Below are positions 16,601 to 25,112 of a stretch of DNA of 64,000 bases, one piece after another; position 1 is the stretch's first letter, and each line of letters opens with the position of its first letter. The notes under the pieces are model-generated. The model had not been told where the DNA came from. It was given only the letters and a program-made list of their open reading frames with translations, and made no database searches. This DNA comes from Thalassotalea loyana. GTDB taxonomy: Bacteria > Pseudomonadota > Gammaproteobacteria > Enterobacterales > Alteromonadaceae. Made by a program: the position numbers and the translations under genes. Where the stretch lies: contig NZ_BSSV01000003.1 of assembly GCF_030161435.1 (NCBI RefSeq), positions 372,001 through 436,000 of the forward strand, written 5' to 3'.

Positions 16601-16982
16601 GGCAGCGCAATCCCTTGAGGTTGCTTGTCAAACATCACAAGACAAGGGCGAAATACTTGCTGAGGTCGCAAATGTTCAAGCTAAGATTGATATTGTCGTC
16701 AATGCCATTCTATTAGCCGACTTAAGCAGTACGACCTCGAGTTCACCACAAGATAATTCAAGCGATGAGCCACTAGCACCTATGCTAATTAAGCTGATTG
16801 AGCAATTGGAAAACTTTGATACAGAGGCACTTGATACGATTGAAAAAATAAAATCGTCCTATCATCGAGAATACAAGCAAACGATTGATCAGGTTGCCAA
16901 TGCCTTAGATGAATTTAACTTTGATGATGCGCTATTGATTGCTAAACCATGGCTAAGCAATATTGATAAACACAGCCATTAG
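13668..16982 (+). CDS. Hybrid histidine kinase with two receiver domains and an Hpt domain
   Basis: A 1104-residue inner-membrane sensor. Membrane segments at about 23-43 and 205-230 flank a helical periplasmic domain. A coiled region and PAS-like domain (about 235-360) follow. The kinase core has phospho-acceptor His383 in S-H-E-I-R-T-P-M-N, an N-box L-G-N-N-A-V-K-F-T and G boxes D-T-G-I-G and G-G-T-G-L-G-L. Receiver 1 has Asp672 in F-M-D-W-K-M-P, receiver 2 has Asp817 in L-M-D-C-Q-M-P, and the Hpt domain has His962 in A-H-T-L-K-G-V. All relay residues are present. No response regulator lies beside it, so its output partner is elsewhere. It is co-directional with, and 7 bases from, the solute-binding protein gene. 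Confidence 0.92.
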   Translation: MNENTTYDTQKSVARERRLSRWIIILLLFASTVMIAQGLYNLSNLKKVDASIDEVYQTANRLDALARDITKPIADIRILSQQLVLSPNQAIALATEQELNITIDQVESRFEELRGIVQDIAYFKRYQNNIDELINSWKQYLITLETTKSYQKDGIRVAAFLSVTQQEKVAYESLQSAISDFAKILLEQSRLVFDEAHQKSELAYITLLVTVIIEILILKFILYFVWRMFRSFIQATSQHEQELNAERKQLLDTLNASPVCVGVTVESELVYCNEQLQAMMGLQAGDKISKAYVNLSDRESLMQAIGKHEVVDNFEVQMYGANGEVLDMLNTFYKTEYNDKPAILAWLIDVTELKEIERRNIEAKQLAEEATQAKSDFLANMSHEIRTPMNAIIGLSELALETDLNTKQHNYINKVHRSAESLLGIINDILDFSKIEAGKLNMETVDFRLEDVLDNLGSLLSFKAEEKNLELLFDIPSDIPQALIGDPLRLGQVLINLGNNAVKFTDQGEVVVKAEVIDQTPDSVEIVFSVTDTGIGINQDKLSKLFQSFTQADTSTTREFGGTGLGLAISKSLTEMMGGKITCQSEMNKGSTFSFNAKFALSDKVIKRPKVKDFSAKRVLIVDDNIHARDILGGMLHHIGLRVEQASSGKDAIEAIIKADEDCVPYDLVFMDWKMPSIDGIETTRIIQHNKALANPPTIIMVTAYGREAAIDAAQDVDIKGFLTKPVTQTTLVNAILNTQSNQTLLSDHHTSQAQETSEAIDKLRGARVLLAEDNEINMELAVDILERHQIEVICAINGQEAIRILEKEDVDAILMDCQMPVMDGYKATQAIRELPQFANLPILAMTANAMVGDKEKVLSVGMNAHIAKPIQRHELFKTMAKWITPKNPTQPIESTQSNSNKHEMPAIHGIDVPQGIQTFDGNVELYKKLLIKFAQKEARFTQKFLQSLKDEDKQSPVRTAHTLKGVAANIAAIDVQEAAQSLEVACQTSQDKGEILAEVANVQAKIDIVVNAILLADLSSTTSSSPQDNSSDEPLAPMLIKLIEQLENFDTEALDTIEKIKSSYHREYKQTIDQVANALDEFNFDDALLIAKPWLSNIDKHSH

Positions 16983-17032
16983 CTTAGAAGGTATAGAAGA
17001 TATAAAGGTTAGTATTGAACCACTTCAACCTA

Positions 17033-17064
17033 CCGCTAAGTGCACCTTGATGTGCGCTTAGCGG
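17033..17064. terminator. Hairpin between convergent kinase and sugar dehydrogenase genes
   Basis: CCGCTAAGTGCAC (17033-17045) and GTGCGCTTAGCGG (17052-17064) pair over 13 positions with one G-U and a six-base loop. There is no clear T-tract on either side, so termination is likely but not certain. Confidence 0.55.
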
Positions 17065-17077
17065 GTTAGAAGTTAAA

Positions 17078-18208
17078 CTAGGGTTTGAGTCGGTAAATTC
17101 CTTTTCCGTCAATACCTAGGTAAATTAAACCGTCTGGTCCCTGACTAATACTACGAACACGTATCAAGTCATCCTTGACGACTTCCTCTTTAAGTACCTT
17201 TTCGCCGTCTAGCGTTAACATGACCAAGTAGCCAAACTTCATCGATCCTACCAGTAATTGTCCTTTCCACTGGGGATACTTGTCACCTTCAACAAAGATC
17301 ATGCCCGATGGCGCTATCGATGGATCCCAATACCATAATGGTTGTTCCATCCCTTCTTTTGCTGTCAGGTCAGTAAAGCTTGTTCCCGAATAATTAACAC
17401 CATAACTAATGACTGGCCAACCATAATTCTTGCCTTTGCCGATTATGTTGACTTCGTCGCCACCTCTTGGGCCATGTTCATGAGTCCATATAGCACCGGT
17501 TTTTGGATGCTTTACCATACCTTGAGGGTTACGATGGCCATACGAATATATTGCTGCTTTTGCCTTTTCTTGGCCTACAAATGGGTTGTCGCTCGGAATT
17601 CGCCCGTCATCATGAATGCGGTAAATTTTTCCCGCGTCTCTGGTAATATCTTGAGGATTTATATCACGTTTACCACGGTCTCCTATTGAAAAATACAGGA
17701 ATCCTTCGTTATCAAACGCTAATCGACTACCAAAATGAACACCTCGATCGCCATAGGCTTCTGCAACATAAATATCTTGTTGTTCAACTAGGCGCATTCC
17801 ATCAAGCTTTGCACGCATGATAGCGGTGCTCATATTATCGTTAGCATCTTGCTTACTATAAGACAGATAAATCCAGCCATTTTTCTCATAATCAGGATGA
17901 AGTATAACGTCAAGTAAGCCACCTTGAGATTTAACCGCAATTTCTGGTAAACCTTGAATGTGTTGCTCTAATAACTTGCCTTCTTTTACCATTCGTAATT
18001 CACCATCACGCATGGTAATTAATAAATCACCGCTTGGTAACCATGCCATCCCCCACGGAATACCATCGTCTTCAACAAAAACCTCACTGGTAATTTTTTG
18101 ATTATCTTGACTTACTTTGACCTCGGCACCGTTAAGAGTATCTGAACACGCCGATAATGAACTCATCCCTAACAGGGCGAAAATTATAGCTTTTTGAATT
18201 TTTAACAT
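17078..18208 (-). CDS. PQQ-dependent sugar dehydrogenase (soluble aldose dehydrogenase family), lipoprotein
   Basis: A 376-residue protein (ATG 18208; GTG 18217 in the same frame is an alternative) of the GSDH/YliI family, six-bladed propellers that oxidise aldoses with PQQ. Typical motifs are F-V-E-D-D-G-I-P-W-G-M-A-W-L-P, R-D-G-E-L-R, S-Y-G-H-R-N-P-Q-G and the active-site segment H-E-H-G-P-R-G-G-D-E-V-N. The N-terminus ends in a lipobox (S-L-S-A-C), so it is probably tethered in the periplasm. It lies next to the glucan locus on the same strand as the transporter gene. A role in oxidising released glucose is possible but unproven. Confidence 0.87.
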   Translation of the reverse strand: MLKIQKAIIFALLGMSSLSACSDTLNGAEVKVSQDNQKITSEVFVEDDGIPWGMAWLPSGDLLITMRDGELRMVKEGKLLEQHIQGLPEIAVKSQGGLLDVILHPDYEKNGWIYLSYSKQDANDNMSTAIMRAKLDGMRLVEQQDIYVAEAYGDRGVHFGSRLAFDNEGFLYFSIGDRGKRDINPQDITRDAGKIYRIHDDGRIPSDNPFVGQEKAKAAIYSYGHRNPQGMVKHPKTGAIWTHEHGPRGGDEVNIIGKGKNYGWPVISYGVNYSGTSFTDLTAKEGMEQPLWYWDPSIAPSGMIFVEGDKYPQWKGQLLVGSMKFGYLVMLTLDGEKVLKEEVVKDDLIRVRSISQGPDGLIYLGIDGKGIYRLKP

Positions 18209-18337
18209 AGGTTTCACTTATCGTTTTTATCTTATTGAATCATAACCAAAGACAGTCTAAAGGTCACATTTTTATGGTCATACGTACATTTAAGGCGCAT
18301 GGACTACATGACTCAACACAATAAGCGTTAACTAAGC

Positions 18338-18370
18338 TGGTAGTGCAAACCTTTTAACAGCGCACTACCA
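18338..18370. terminator. Hairpin downstream of the GPH transporter gene
   Basis: TGGTAGTGC (18338-18346) and GCACTACCA (18362-18370) are perfectly complementary with a 15-base loop, ending 11 bases past the transporter stop. There is no T-tract, so it may be a 3' stability hairpin instead. Confidence 0.45.
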
Positions 18371-18381
18371 TAATGATCGTC

Positions 18382-19845
18382 TTAGATATCCCCTCTTCTT
18401 TTGACTAGCTCTTCTTTGATTTCAAGCGCTTTTTCTTCCGAAAGATCGTATTTCCACATCACAAAAATCGCCAGTAATGCTGTGCCTGCAGGAATTACAA
18501 TGTCGGCTATCCTAAGATTAGTCATCGTTTCTACTGATTGAGTGGCAGCACCAGCATCAAAGCCAACATATTTAAGTACAGCGCCACCTAAGACAAATGC
18601 GAGTGCCTGCCCTATTTTGACCATCAACCAGTAAATAGCACCGAACGTCCCCTCTTTTCGTGGCATCCCATTGTTTAGCTCATCTAAGTCACAAACGTCA
18701 GCAGTCATACTCATCATTAAAGTGAATAAACCACCGATACCAAACGACATTAATGGAATTGGCATAAAGATTAACCAGGGATTTTCTGGGTTAAAGCCAT
18801 ACCACTTAAGCCCATAACCAACGATTGAAATTAACGTTGCTATGATGAAAGCGTTCTTTTTTCCCCAACGATTGGCCATCCACGAAACAATTGGGATAAC
18901 AAGAAATGCGGTGACCACCGCGCTAATGGTTGAAAACCATGCAGGCCAAGTACCAGCGAGTCCGTAATCACCGTTAAACATATGAAAGACAATAATAAAG
19001 TAGCTAAATGATGCTACTAAATAAAAACCGTTAAAGACTAAAAACGTTGCAGCACAAAGCTGAACAAACTGTTTATTTTTGAACGTTTGCGTAATACTGC
19101 GAGCGACACCAACTAAGTTAACCCAAATGGTACCAAAAGAAATTTCTGCCCTATTTTCGATTTGCTCACTATCAATCCCTTTACAAAATAGGCCAGGCAT
19201 TAAACCTAAAATAATACAACCACCGGCCACAAATAAGGAGAGCGTTTGAACACCCTCCGCTTGGCTAGAAAATAAATCAGGATCAGCAATAAGTACCCAA
19301 AACCACGGGACAATCATCCAAGCGATCTGCCCCATAAACTGTGAGAATGCCATTAGTCGTGTACGTTCATTGTAGTCAGAGGTTATTTCATAGCCAAGTC
19401 CTACAAAGGGTGTTGCGTACATCGTATTACCAATAGTAAATGCCAAAGAAAACAACATCAGATACCAAAAGATATGATCTTGGGACCATTCGGGGTTTAG
19501 CTGCCACATCGCGGCAAAGAAAGTACCACTTAAAATCGCGCCAATAACAATATATGGTCGGCGTCTCCCCCATCTTGACTTTGTATTGTCAGTTATGAAC
19601 CCCATGATTGGATCTGTTAATGCGTCAAATAACCTTGGCGCACCACTTAAAATACCGGCAAGCAATGGATCAACACCAAAAGCGGTGATTAAGAAAAATG
19701 AAAATATCCCTAATGAAGCTGGTAACAAATTTAGTACGAGTGTACCTGTACCGTAGGCAGATTTTTGGCCCAATGATACTGTTCCTCTGGTGGATTCGCT
19801 CCCTATTACTTCGTGATCTCTTGCGGATACTTCAATTTGCGACAT
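18382..19845 (-). CDS. GPH-family (MFS) glycoside:cation symporter
   Basis: A 487-residue, 12-segment transporter. The motif D-P-I-M-G-F-I-T-D-N-T-K-S-R-W-G-R-R-R-P is the signature of the glycoside-pentoside-hexuronide:cation symporter branch, which moves sugars or oligosaccharides across the inner membrane with H+ or Na+. The second-half signature D-E-L-N-N-G-M-P-R-K-E-G-T-F-G is present. The start at 19845 has AAGGA seven bases upstream. It is divergent from the GH16/GH149/GH17 genes across a 364-base region that holds a candidate LytTR site. The likely substrate is glucose or beta-1,3-gluco-oligosaccharide (inference from context). Confidence 0.88.
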   Translation of the reverse strand: MSQIEVSARDHEVIGSESTRGTVSLGQKSAYGTGTLVLNLLPASLGIFSFFLITAFGVDPLLAGILSGAPRLFDALTDPIMGFITDNTKSRWGRRRPYIVIGAILSGTFFAAMWQLNPEWSQDHIFWYLMLFSLAFTIGNTMYATPFVGLGYEITSDYNERTRLMAFSQFMGQIAWMIVPWFWVLIADPDLFSSQAEGVQTLSLFVAGGCIILGLMPGLFCKGIDSEQIENRAEISFGTIWVNLVGVARSITQTFKNKQFVQLCAATFLVFNGFYLVASFSYFIIVFHMFNGDYGLAGTWPAWFSTISAVVTAFLVIPIVSWMANRWGKKNAFIIATLISIVGYGLKWYGFNPENPWLIFMPIPLMSFGIGGLFTLMMSMTADVCDLDELNNGMPRKEGTFGAIYWLMVKIGQALAFVLGGAVLKYVGFDAGAATQSVETMTNLRIADIVIPAGTALLAIFVMWKYDLSEEKALEIKEELVKRRGDI

Positions 19846-20209
19846 AGCTATTCCTTAAACCCTTGCTAAATATCAGAAACTCCACTGTATGACATTTAAA
19901 CAATTATTCGACTCAAATAAGCCGACCTGTCCCTGATAACAAGTTAATGCGGATTTTTAGATGTTTGTTGGAAAGTAAAACTTCAGTAAGAAACTTGTCG
20001 CTACATAAGTGTGGCCAGCCCAATTAAACAGGATCCATATAGACTATTATATTCACATAATGATGAGCTTCTTGACCGTTTAGCCTTGATGCTAGTCCAT
20101 CTTAGCCCATTTTGTTTGCGTTCTATTTTTGCCTAATTAATGCTCCTTCTATATGCAATATTTTGCAGGCGTATGTTCGTCAAAAACTTATGCCTGGGGG
20201 TAAGCAAAG
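19846..20209. other. 364-base divergent intergenic region between transporter and GH16 genes
   Basis: No gene is visible here. It holds the promoters for the transporter (leftward) and the GH16-GH149-GH17 series (rightward). At 20074-20106 it has a degenerate 21-bp-phased direct repeat like those in front of the LytS/LytTR genes. A good ribosome site (GGGGG) precedes the ATG at 20210. Confidence 0.6.
20074..20106 (-). promoter_or_regulatory. Candidate LytTR response-regulator site (third, degenerate copy)
   Basis: Read on the minus strand, the halves are GCTAAGATGGA and GCTAAACGGTC. The T/CGG cores (complements of 20097-20099 and 20076-20078) are exactly 21 bases apart, as in the two better copies at 40866-40898 and 41103-41135. 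The second half is one base shorter between GCT and CGG, so it is a weaker match. Confidence 0.45.
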
Positions 20210-21616
20210 ATGCAAATAACAAGAAAGAGTTTAGTTAATTTAATCATTATCGTTTGTTTAAGTGGCTGTATGAACAATCAATCACCATCTTCTGCTGTTG
20301 GCAACAGCACCGAATCTAATGCTGAAGTACCAACACTTTTTAATTCCGAGTCGAATAATTTTCACAATATATTCAATGACAATATTGTTTGGGCAATTAA
20401 TTTTGGTGGTGATGATTATCTCGCTACCAATGGTGTGAGCTTTAAACGGGATAAAGGTATCCACAACCTAAAAGCATACACCACAGCAAAAATTTATGGC
20501 TCACAAGATTCAAAACTCTATAAAAGCTATGTTGAAGGGCCATTAAGTATTGAAAAGCCATTACCTAACGGCGTTTATGACATTACATTTTTATTTGCCG
20601 AACCTTCAGATCTAGACGTAGGAAAGCGAGTTTTTGATGTCAAAATCAATGGCAAGTATGAACTTACCAACATTGACATTCGAGGCCTTCGAGACGGCAA
20701 AGCTTTTTCCGCCCTAGATAAAACAGTTCAAGCTATCAATGTCAGTGATGAAGTATTAAACATTGACCTTTCGCCAATTAAAGGCCAGCCAGTTATATCA
20801 GGCATCATTGTTAGAAAACACCAAAATGACCATGATAATTGGCAATTAGTTTGGCAGGATGAATTTGACTACCATGGCCAACCAAACCCAGCGAAATGGT
20901 CCTATGATGAATGGCCTGCCCGCAAAGTAAATGATGAAGACCAAGTTTACACCGCACGAGAGAAAAATGTCCGAGTTGAAAACGGTAAACTCATCATTGA
21001 AGCCCATAAGGAGCAATACCTCAATGGTGAGTACACCTCAGGACGAATTCATACGTTAAAAAAAGCAGATCTCCACTACGGTAGAATTGATGTTAGAGCC
21101 AAACTCCCCGCAGGCCGGGGTACTTGGTCTGCTATCTGGATGCTGCCTTCTAACCCTTATAAATATTCAACAACCTGTCAACCTAACGAAGACTGGCAAG
21201 GAAGTTCTACGTGCGATGCATGGCCTAATTCAGGTGAAATCGACATCATGGAACATGTCGGCTTTGACATGCACAACGTTCATGGCACTGTCCACAATAA
21301 AGCCTATTACTGGATTAATTGGGAACAAAGGAAAGGCGCAATCAACGCCCGCAATGTCGACAAAGAATTTCACACCTACAGTGTCGAATGGTCACCAGAG
21401 CATATCACTGTATTAATGGATGGTACGCCATACTTTTCATACAAAAATGAACATACCGGTTGGCAAGCGTGGCCGTTTGACCATCCTTATCACTTAATCC
21501 TCAATCTAGCGATTGGCGGCATGTGGGGCCGAGCTGGAGGCCCAATAGACGACTCAATATTTCCCGTAAAAATGGAAATTGATTACGTACGCATGTATCG
21601 CAATGCCAACTCATAA
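20210..21616 (+). CDS. GH16 endo-beta-1,3-glucanase (laminarinase) lipoprotein with malectin-like domain
   Basis: A 468-residue lipoprotein with lipobox C-L-S-G-C. Residues about 58-205 form a malectin-like carbohydrate-binding domain (W-A-I-N-F-G-G, L-P-N-G-V-Y-D-I-T-F-L-F-A-E). Residues about 211-468 form a GH16 domain with active-site motif G-E343-I-D345-I-M-E348-H-V-G, the beta-bulge form typical of laminarinases; Glu343 is the nucleophile and Glu348 the acid/base. W-S-A-I-W-M-L-P is also typical. It should cut beta-1,3-glucan at the cell surface or in the periplasm. It is first in a co-directional series with GH149-like and GH17 genes (43-base gap to the next). Confidence 0.9.
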   Translation: MQITRKSLVNLIIIVCLSGCMNNQSPSSAVGNSTESNAEVPTLFNSESNNFHNIFNDNIVWAINFGGDDYLATNGVSFKRDKGIHNLKAYTTAKIYGSQDSKLYKSYVEGPLSIEKPLPNGVYDITFLFAEPSDLDVGKRVFDVKINGKYELTNIDIRGLRDGKAFSALDKTVQAINVSDEVLNIDLSPIKGQPVISGIIVRKHQNDHDNWQLVWQDEFDYHGQPNPAKWSYDEWPARKVNDEDQVYTAREKNVRVENGKLIIEAHKEQYLNGEYTSGRIHTLKKADLHYGRIDVRAKLPAGRGTWSAIWMLPSNPYKYSTTCQPNEDWQGSSTCDAWPNSGEIDIMEHVGFDMHNVHGTVHNKAYYWINWEQRKGAINARNVDKEFHTYSVEWSPEHITVLMDGTPYFSYKNEHTGWQAWPFDHPYHLILNLAIGGMWGRAGGPIDDSIFPVKMEIDYVRMYRNANS

Positions 21617-21659
21617 GCGAACTAGATTGTAAAAATAAGACGAATACCTGGAGTAATTA

Positions 21660-24600
21660 ATGCAAACTGCTGCACACCTAAATTCAGCAATAACAGGCGA
21701 ATTTATCGATTTAAGAGATGAACGTTTTTATGCCATAAAAAACGTCGACCAAATGCCACCATTCTTTATGAGTTTGGTTTCAGAAAGCGACCACTGGATG
21801 TTTCTTTCTTCAAACACAGGGTTAACCGCGGGAAGAGTTTCCCCCGATACAGCATTGTTTACTTATGAGACCGTTGACCGCATTCACGATTCGCACTTAC
21901 ACACCGGCTGTAAGACAGTTATCAGACAGTTAAAAGATGACCACTATCGATATTGGGAACCCTTTAATAATGAGCAAAATGGTAAGTATTCAATTAGCCG
22001 TAACCTATACAAAAACAGCCTAGGTAACAAAGTCTGCTTTGAAGAGATAAATCATGATTTAAGTTTACTTTACCGTTACGTTTGGGCAACGAGTGAAGAA
22101 TATGGATTTATTAGAAGTTGTGAGTTAATAAATATCGGCAGCTCAAAGGCTAATGTTGAAGTCCTTGATGGCTTTCAAAACTTGTTACCTGCGGGCACGC
22201 CAAGGCATACACAAACCAATTCTAGTAATCTCGTAGATGCTTACAAGTGGAGTGAATTAGAGCACGTCACAGGACTAGGCATGTATAGCTTATTTTCGGG
22301 CATTACCGATCGCGCAGAGCCATGCGAATCTTTAAAGGCAAATACCGTTTTTAGCTTAGGTATCAAAGAAAAAATCACATTAATGTCCTCAGGACAAATT
22401 AACACGTTCAAAAATGGCGGACAACTCGCTAATGAATCTATCATTAAAGGCTTGAGAGGTGCGTATTTAGTCTCGTTTGATTTATCCTTAGCAACAAATG
22501 AAAGCAGTTCATGGCAATTCATAACCAATATAGAACAAAGCCAGAGTGAGGTTGTCGCACTATTAGATAAACTGGTAAATGAAAATACAATCAGCTTGTC
22601 AATTGCTGATTCAATTGCCAAAGGCACCGATAATCTTGCCAGAAAAATGGCTGCAGCTGATGGTTTTCAGACAACTGATGAAGAAACTGTCAGCGCACAC
22701 CATTATGCAAATGTGTTATTCAATGTGCTTCGAGGCGGTATCTTTGACGATCAATATCACATATCAACCAAAGACTTTATAAAAACCATTAAACATTTTA
22801 ACTCTGGGGTGTATTACAAACACAGTAGCTGGTTAAACAGCTTACCTGAAAAGATAGAATTGACCGAGCTTCATCAACAGGTTCGTTCGTTAAACTGCTG
22901 CCAGCTAGAACGCTTAGCAATGGAATACCTGCCAATCACCTTTGGTCGTCGCCATGGCGATCCTAGTCGCCCATGGAATCAATTCGAAATAAAATTGCTT
23001 GATGACAACAACGAAAAAATATTGTCATATCAAGGCAATTGGAGAGACATTTTCCAGAACTGGGAGGCCTTAACGTTTAGTTATCCTGAATTTATTGAGT
23101 CTGTGGTATCAAAATTCGTTAATGCTTCAACAATTGATGGCTATAACCCCTACCGCATCACAAAAGAAGGCATTGATTGGGAAGTTGAAGATCCAGAAGA
23201 CCCATGGAGTTACATAGGTTACTGGGGAGATCATCAAATCATCTATTTACAAAAGTTGCTTGAACTCAGCCATCAATTTCATCCTGACAAATTAACCCAA
23301 TTGCTGCGTAAAGAAATATTCTGTTATGCCAATGTACCGTATCGCATCAAATCATTTGATGAGATCAAGCAAAATGCGAAAAGTACGGTGATATATGACA
23401 ATGAACTAGCCAATGAAATTGAACATCGAGTCGAGTCACTTGGTGCTGATGGCAAGTTAATTTTGTCAGCAAATGGGACCGTATATCACGTCAATCTAGT
23501 AGAAAAACTCTGTGTTACCTTACTAACCAAGCTGGGTAACCTCATTCTAGGTGGTGGTATTTGGCTCAATACCCAACGTCCAGAGTGGAATGATGCGAAC
23601 AACGCACTTGTTGGGCAAGGTATTTCGGTGGTTACGTTATGCTACATGAGACGTTACACAACATTTTTACTCAACTTGTTAAAAGATGAATCTGGCAACA
23701 TTAGCCTATCAGAAGAAGTCGCTACCTGGCTTGCTGGCACGAGTGAGATTCTATCGAGAGCAACAACCAGTATTAATGCCGGCTCTGTTGATTCAATGAC
23801 CCAACTTGCGGTAACTAACCAGCTTGGTGAATTATCAAGTTGGTATCGTCAAACGGTGTATGACAAAACGGGTTTTTCTGGCAAAACCCAAGTAGCACTT
23901 TCAAACATCTTAACCATGCTAAATCACGCACAAACATCGATTGATTACACGATTAAAGAAAATGAAATGCCAAACGGTATGTTCCACGCCTATAACCTAC
24001 TTTCTTTAACGGATGACAAGCTCACCATTGATAACCTCTACCCAATGCTAGAAGGACAAGTCGCAGCATTAAGTTCTGGCTATTTATCAGCGCAACAGGC
24101 AACTAATGCACTTGATAATTTATTTAACAGCGACGTTTATCGTGAAGATCAAAAAACTTTTATGCTCTACCCTGATCGTGAGCTTCCATCATTCTTGAAT
24201 AAAAATATCATCGATCAAGCCATCGCAAAAACAAGCAATGTGATAAAAACACTTATCGATAGCGGTGATTCGAGTGTTATTGAACAAGATGCTAAAGGTG
24301 ATTATCGATTTAATAGTGCGTTAACCAACAAAGATAAACTTGATGAAGCACTAAGCAAACTACCAAGCTCCATCTTGCCTTTAATCAATGAAAATAAAGC
24401 AAGTCTGCACACCATTTATGAGCAAGTGTTTAACCATAAAGCATTTACCGGTCGCTCTGGAGGCATGTTTGGCTTCGAAGGCCTTGGCTGTATTTATTGG
24501 CATATGGTCTCAAAACTATTACTTGCGGTGCAAGAGTGCTACTTCAAAGCAATCGAGGTGGGCGAATCACAAGAACAAATCGACGCATTAGCGACCCATT

Positions 24601-25100
24601 ATTACGCCGTGCGTGAAGGCATTGGTTTTAACAAAACACCTGAAGAATATGGTGCATTCCCTGTCGACCCATACTCACACACACCAAAACATAGCGGTGC
24701 AAAACAGCCAGGCATGACTGGGCAAGTAAAAGAAGAAGTCTTAACGAGGTTTGGTGAGCTTGGGGTTAGAGTTAATGAAGGTAAAGTGACGTTCTCCCCT
24801 TCACTGTTGCGCCTGTGTGAGTTTACCCAGAATAACAACTTCACTTATTTAGATGTTAACAATAATTGGCAAACCATTAAGTTTGCCAAGAAATCACTCG
24901 GTTTTACGTGGTGTCAAGTACCGATTATTTACGAGTTAAGTACGGCGGGTAATGCAATGTCAGTAAAAACAAAAACTGGCGAGATAAGCGTTGAATCACT
25001 TCAGTTAGATGTTGACTTAGCGCAGTCTATCTTCACCCGAAGTGGCCATATCGAACTAATCAAAATAAAACTTAGCGCAGAATATTTGTCTTCGCTTTAA
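21660..25100 (+). CDS. GH149-like beta-1,3-glucan phosphorylase
   Basis: An 1146-residue protein without signal peptide, so cytoplasmic. Length and layout (N-terminal beta-sandwich, long helical catalytic domain, C-terminal beta domain) fit the GH149 phosphorylases, which split beta-1,3-glucans with phosphate to give glucose 1-phosphate. The segment R-P-E-W-N-D645-A-N-N-A-L-V-G resembles the catalytic-acid motif of the related GH94 phosphorylases, and the G-R-S-G-G-M-F-G-F-E-G-L-G segment resembles a phosphate-binding loop. The start at ATG 21660 follows GGAG. It lies between GH16 and GH17 genes, the expected setting. GH94 or GH161 are alternatives; length and motifs favour GH149. Confidence 0.78.
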   Translation: MQTAAHLNSAITGEFIDLRDERFYAIKNVDQMPPFFMSLVSESDHWMFLSSNTGLTAGRVSPDTALFTYETVDRIHDSHLHTGCKTVIRQLKDDHYRYWEPFNNEQNGKYSISRNLYKNSLGNKVCFEEINHDLSLLYRYVWATSEEYGFIRSCELINIGSSKANVEVLDGFQNLLPAGTPRHTQTNSSNLVDAYKWSELEHVTGLGMYSLFSGITDRAEPCESLKANTVFSLGIKEKITLMSSGQINTFKNGGQLANESIIKGLRGAYLVSFDLSLATNESSSWQFITNIEQSQSEVVALLDKLVNENTISLSIADSIAKGTDNLARKMAAADGFQTTDEETVSAHHYANVLFNVLRGGIFDDQYHISTKDFIKTIKHFNSGVYYKHSSWLNSLPEKIELTELHQQVRSLNCCQLERLAMEYLPITFGRRHGDPSRPWNQFEIKLLDDNNEKILSYQGNWRDIFQNWEALTFSYPEFIESVVSKFVNASTIDGYNPYRITKEGIDWEVEDPEDPWSYIGYWGDHQIIYLQKLLELSHQFHPDKLTQLLRKEIFCYANVPYRIKSFDEIKQNAKSTVIYDNELANEIEHRVESLGADGKLILSANGTVYHVNLVEKLCVTLLTKLGNLILGGGIWLNTQRPEWNDANNALVGQGISVVTLCYMRRYTTFLLNLLKDESGNISLSEEVATWLAGTSEILSRATTSINAGSVDSMTQLAVTNQLGELSSWYRQTVYDKTGFSGKTQVALSNILTMLNHAQTSIDYTIKENEMPNGMFHAYNLLSLTDDKLTIDNLYPMLEGQVAALSSGYLSAQQATNALDNLFNSDVYREDQKTFMLYPDRELPSFLNKNIIDQAIAKTSNVIKTLIDSGDSSVIEQDAKGDYRFNSALTNKDKLDEALSKLPSSILPLINENKASLHTIYEQVFNHKAFTGRSGGMFGFEGLGCIYWHMVSKLLLAVQECYFKAIEVGESQEQIDALATHYYAVREGIGFNKTPEEYGAFPVDPYSHTPKHSGAKQPGMTGQVKEEVLTRFGELGVRVNEGKVTFSPSLLRLCEFTQNNNFTYLDVNNNWQTIKFAKKSLGFTWCQVPIIYELSTAGNAMSVKTKTGEISVESLQLDVDLAQSIFTRSGHIELIKIKLSAEYLSSL

Positions 25101-25112
25101 AGGAGTAATCTA

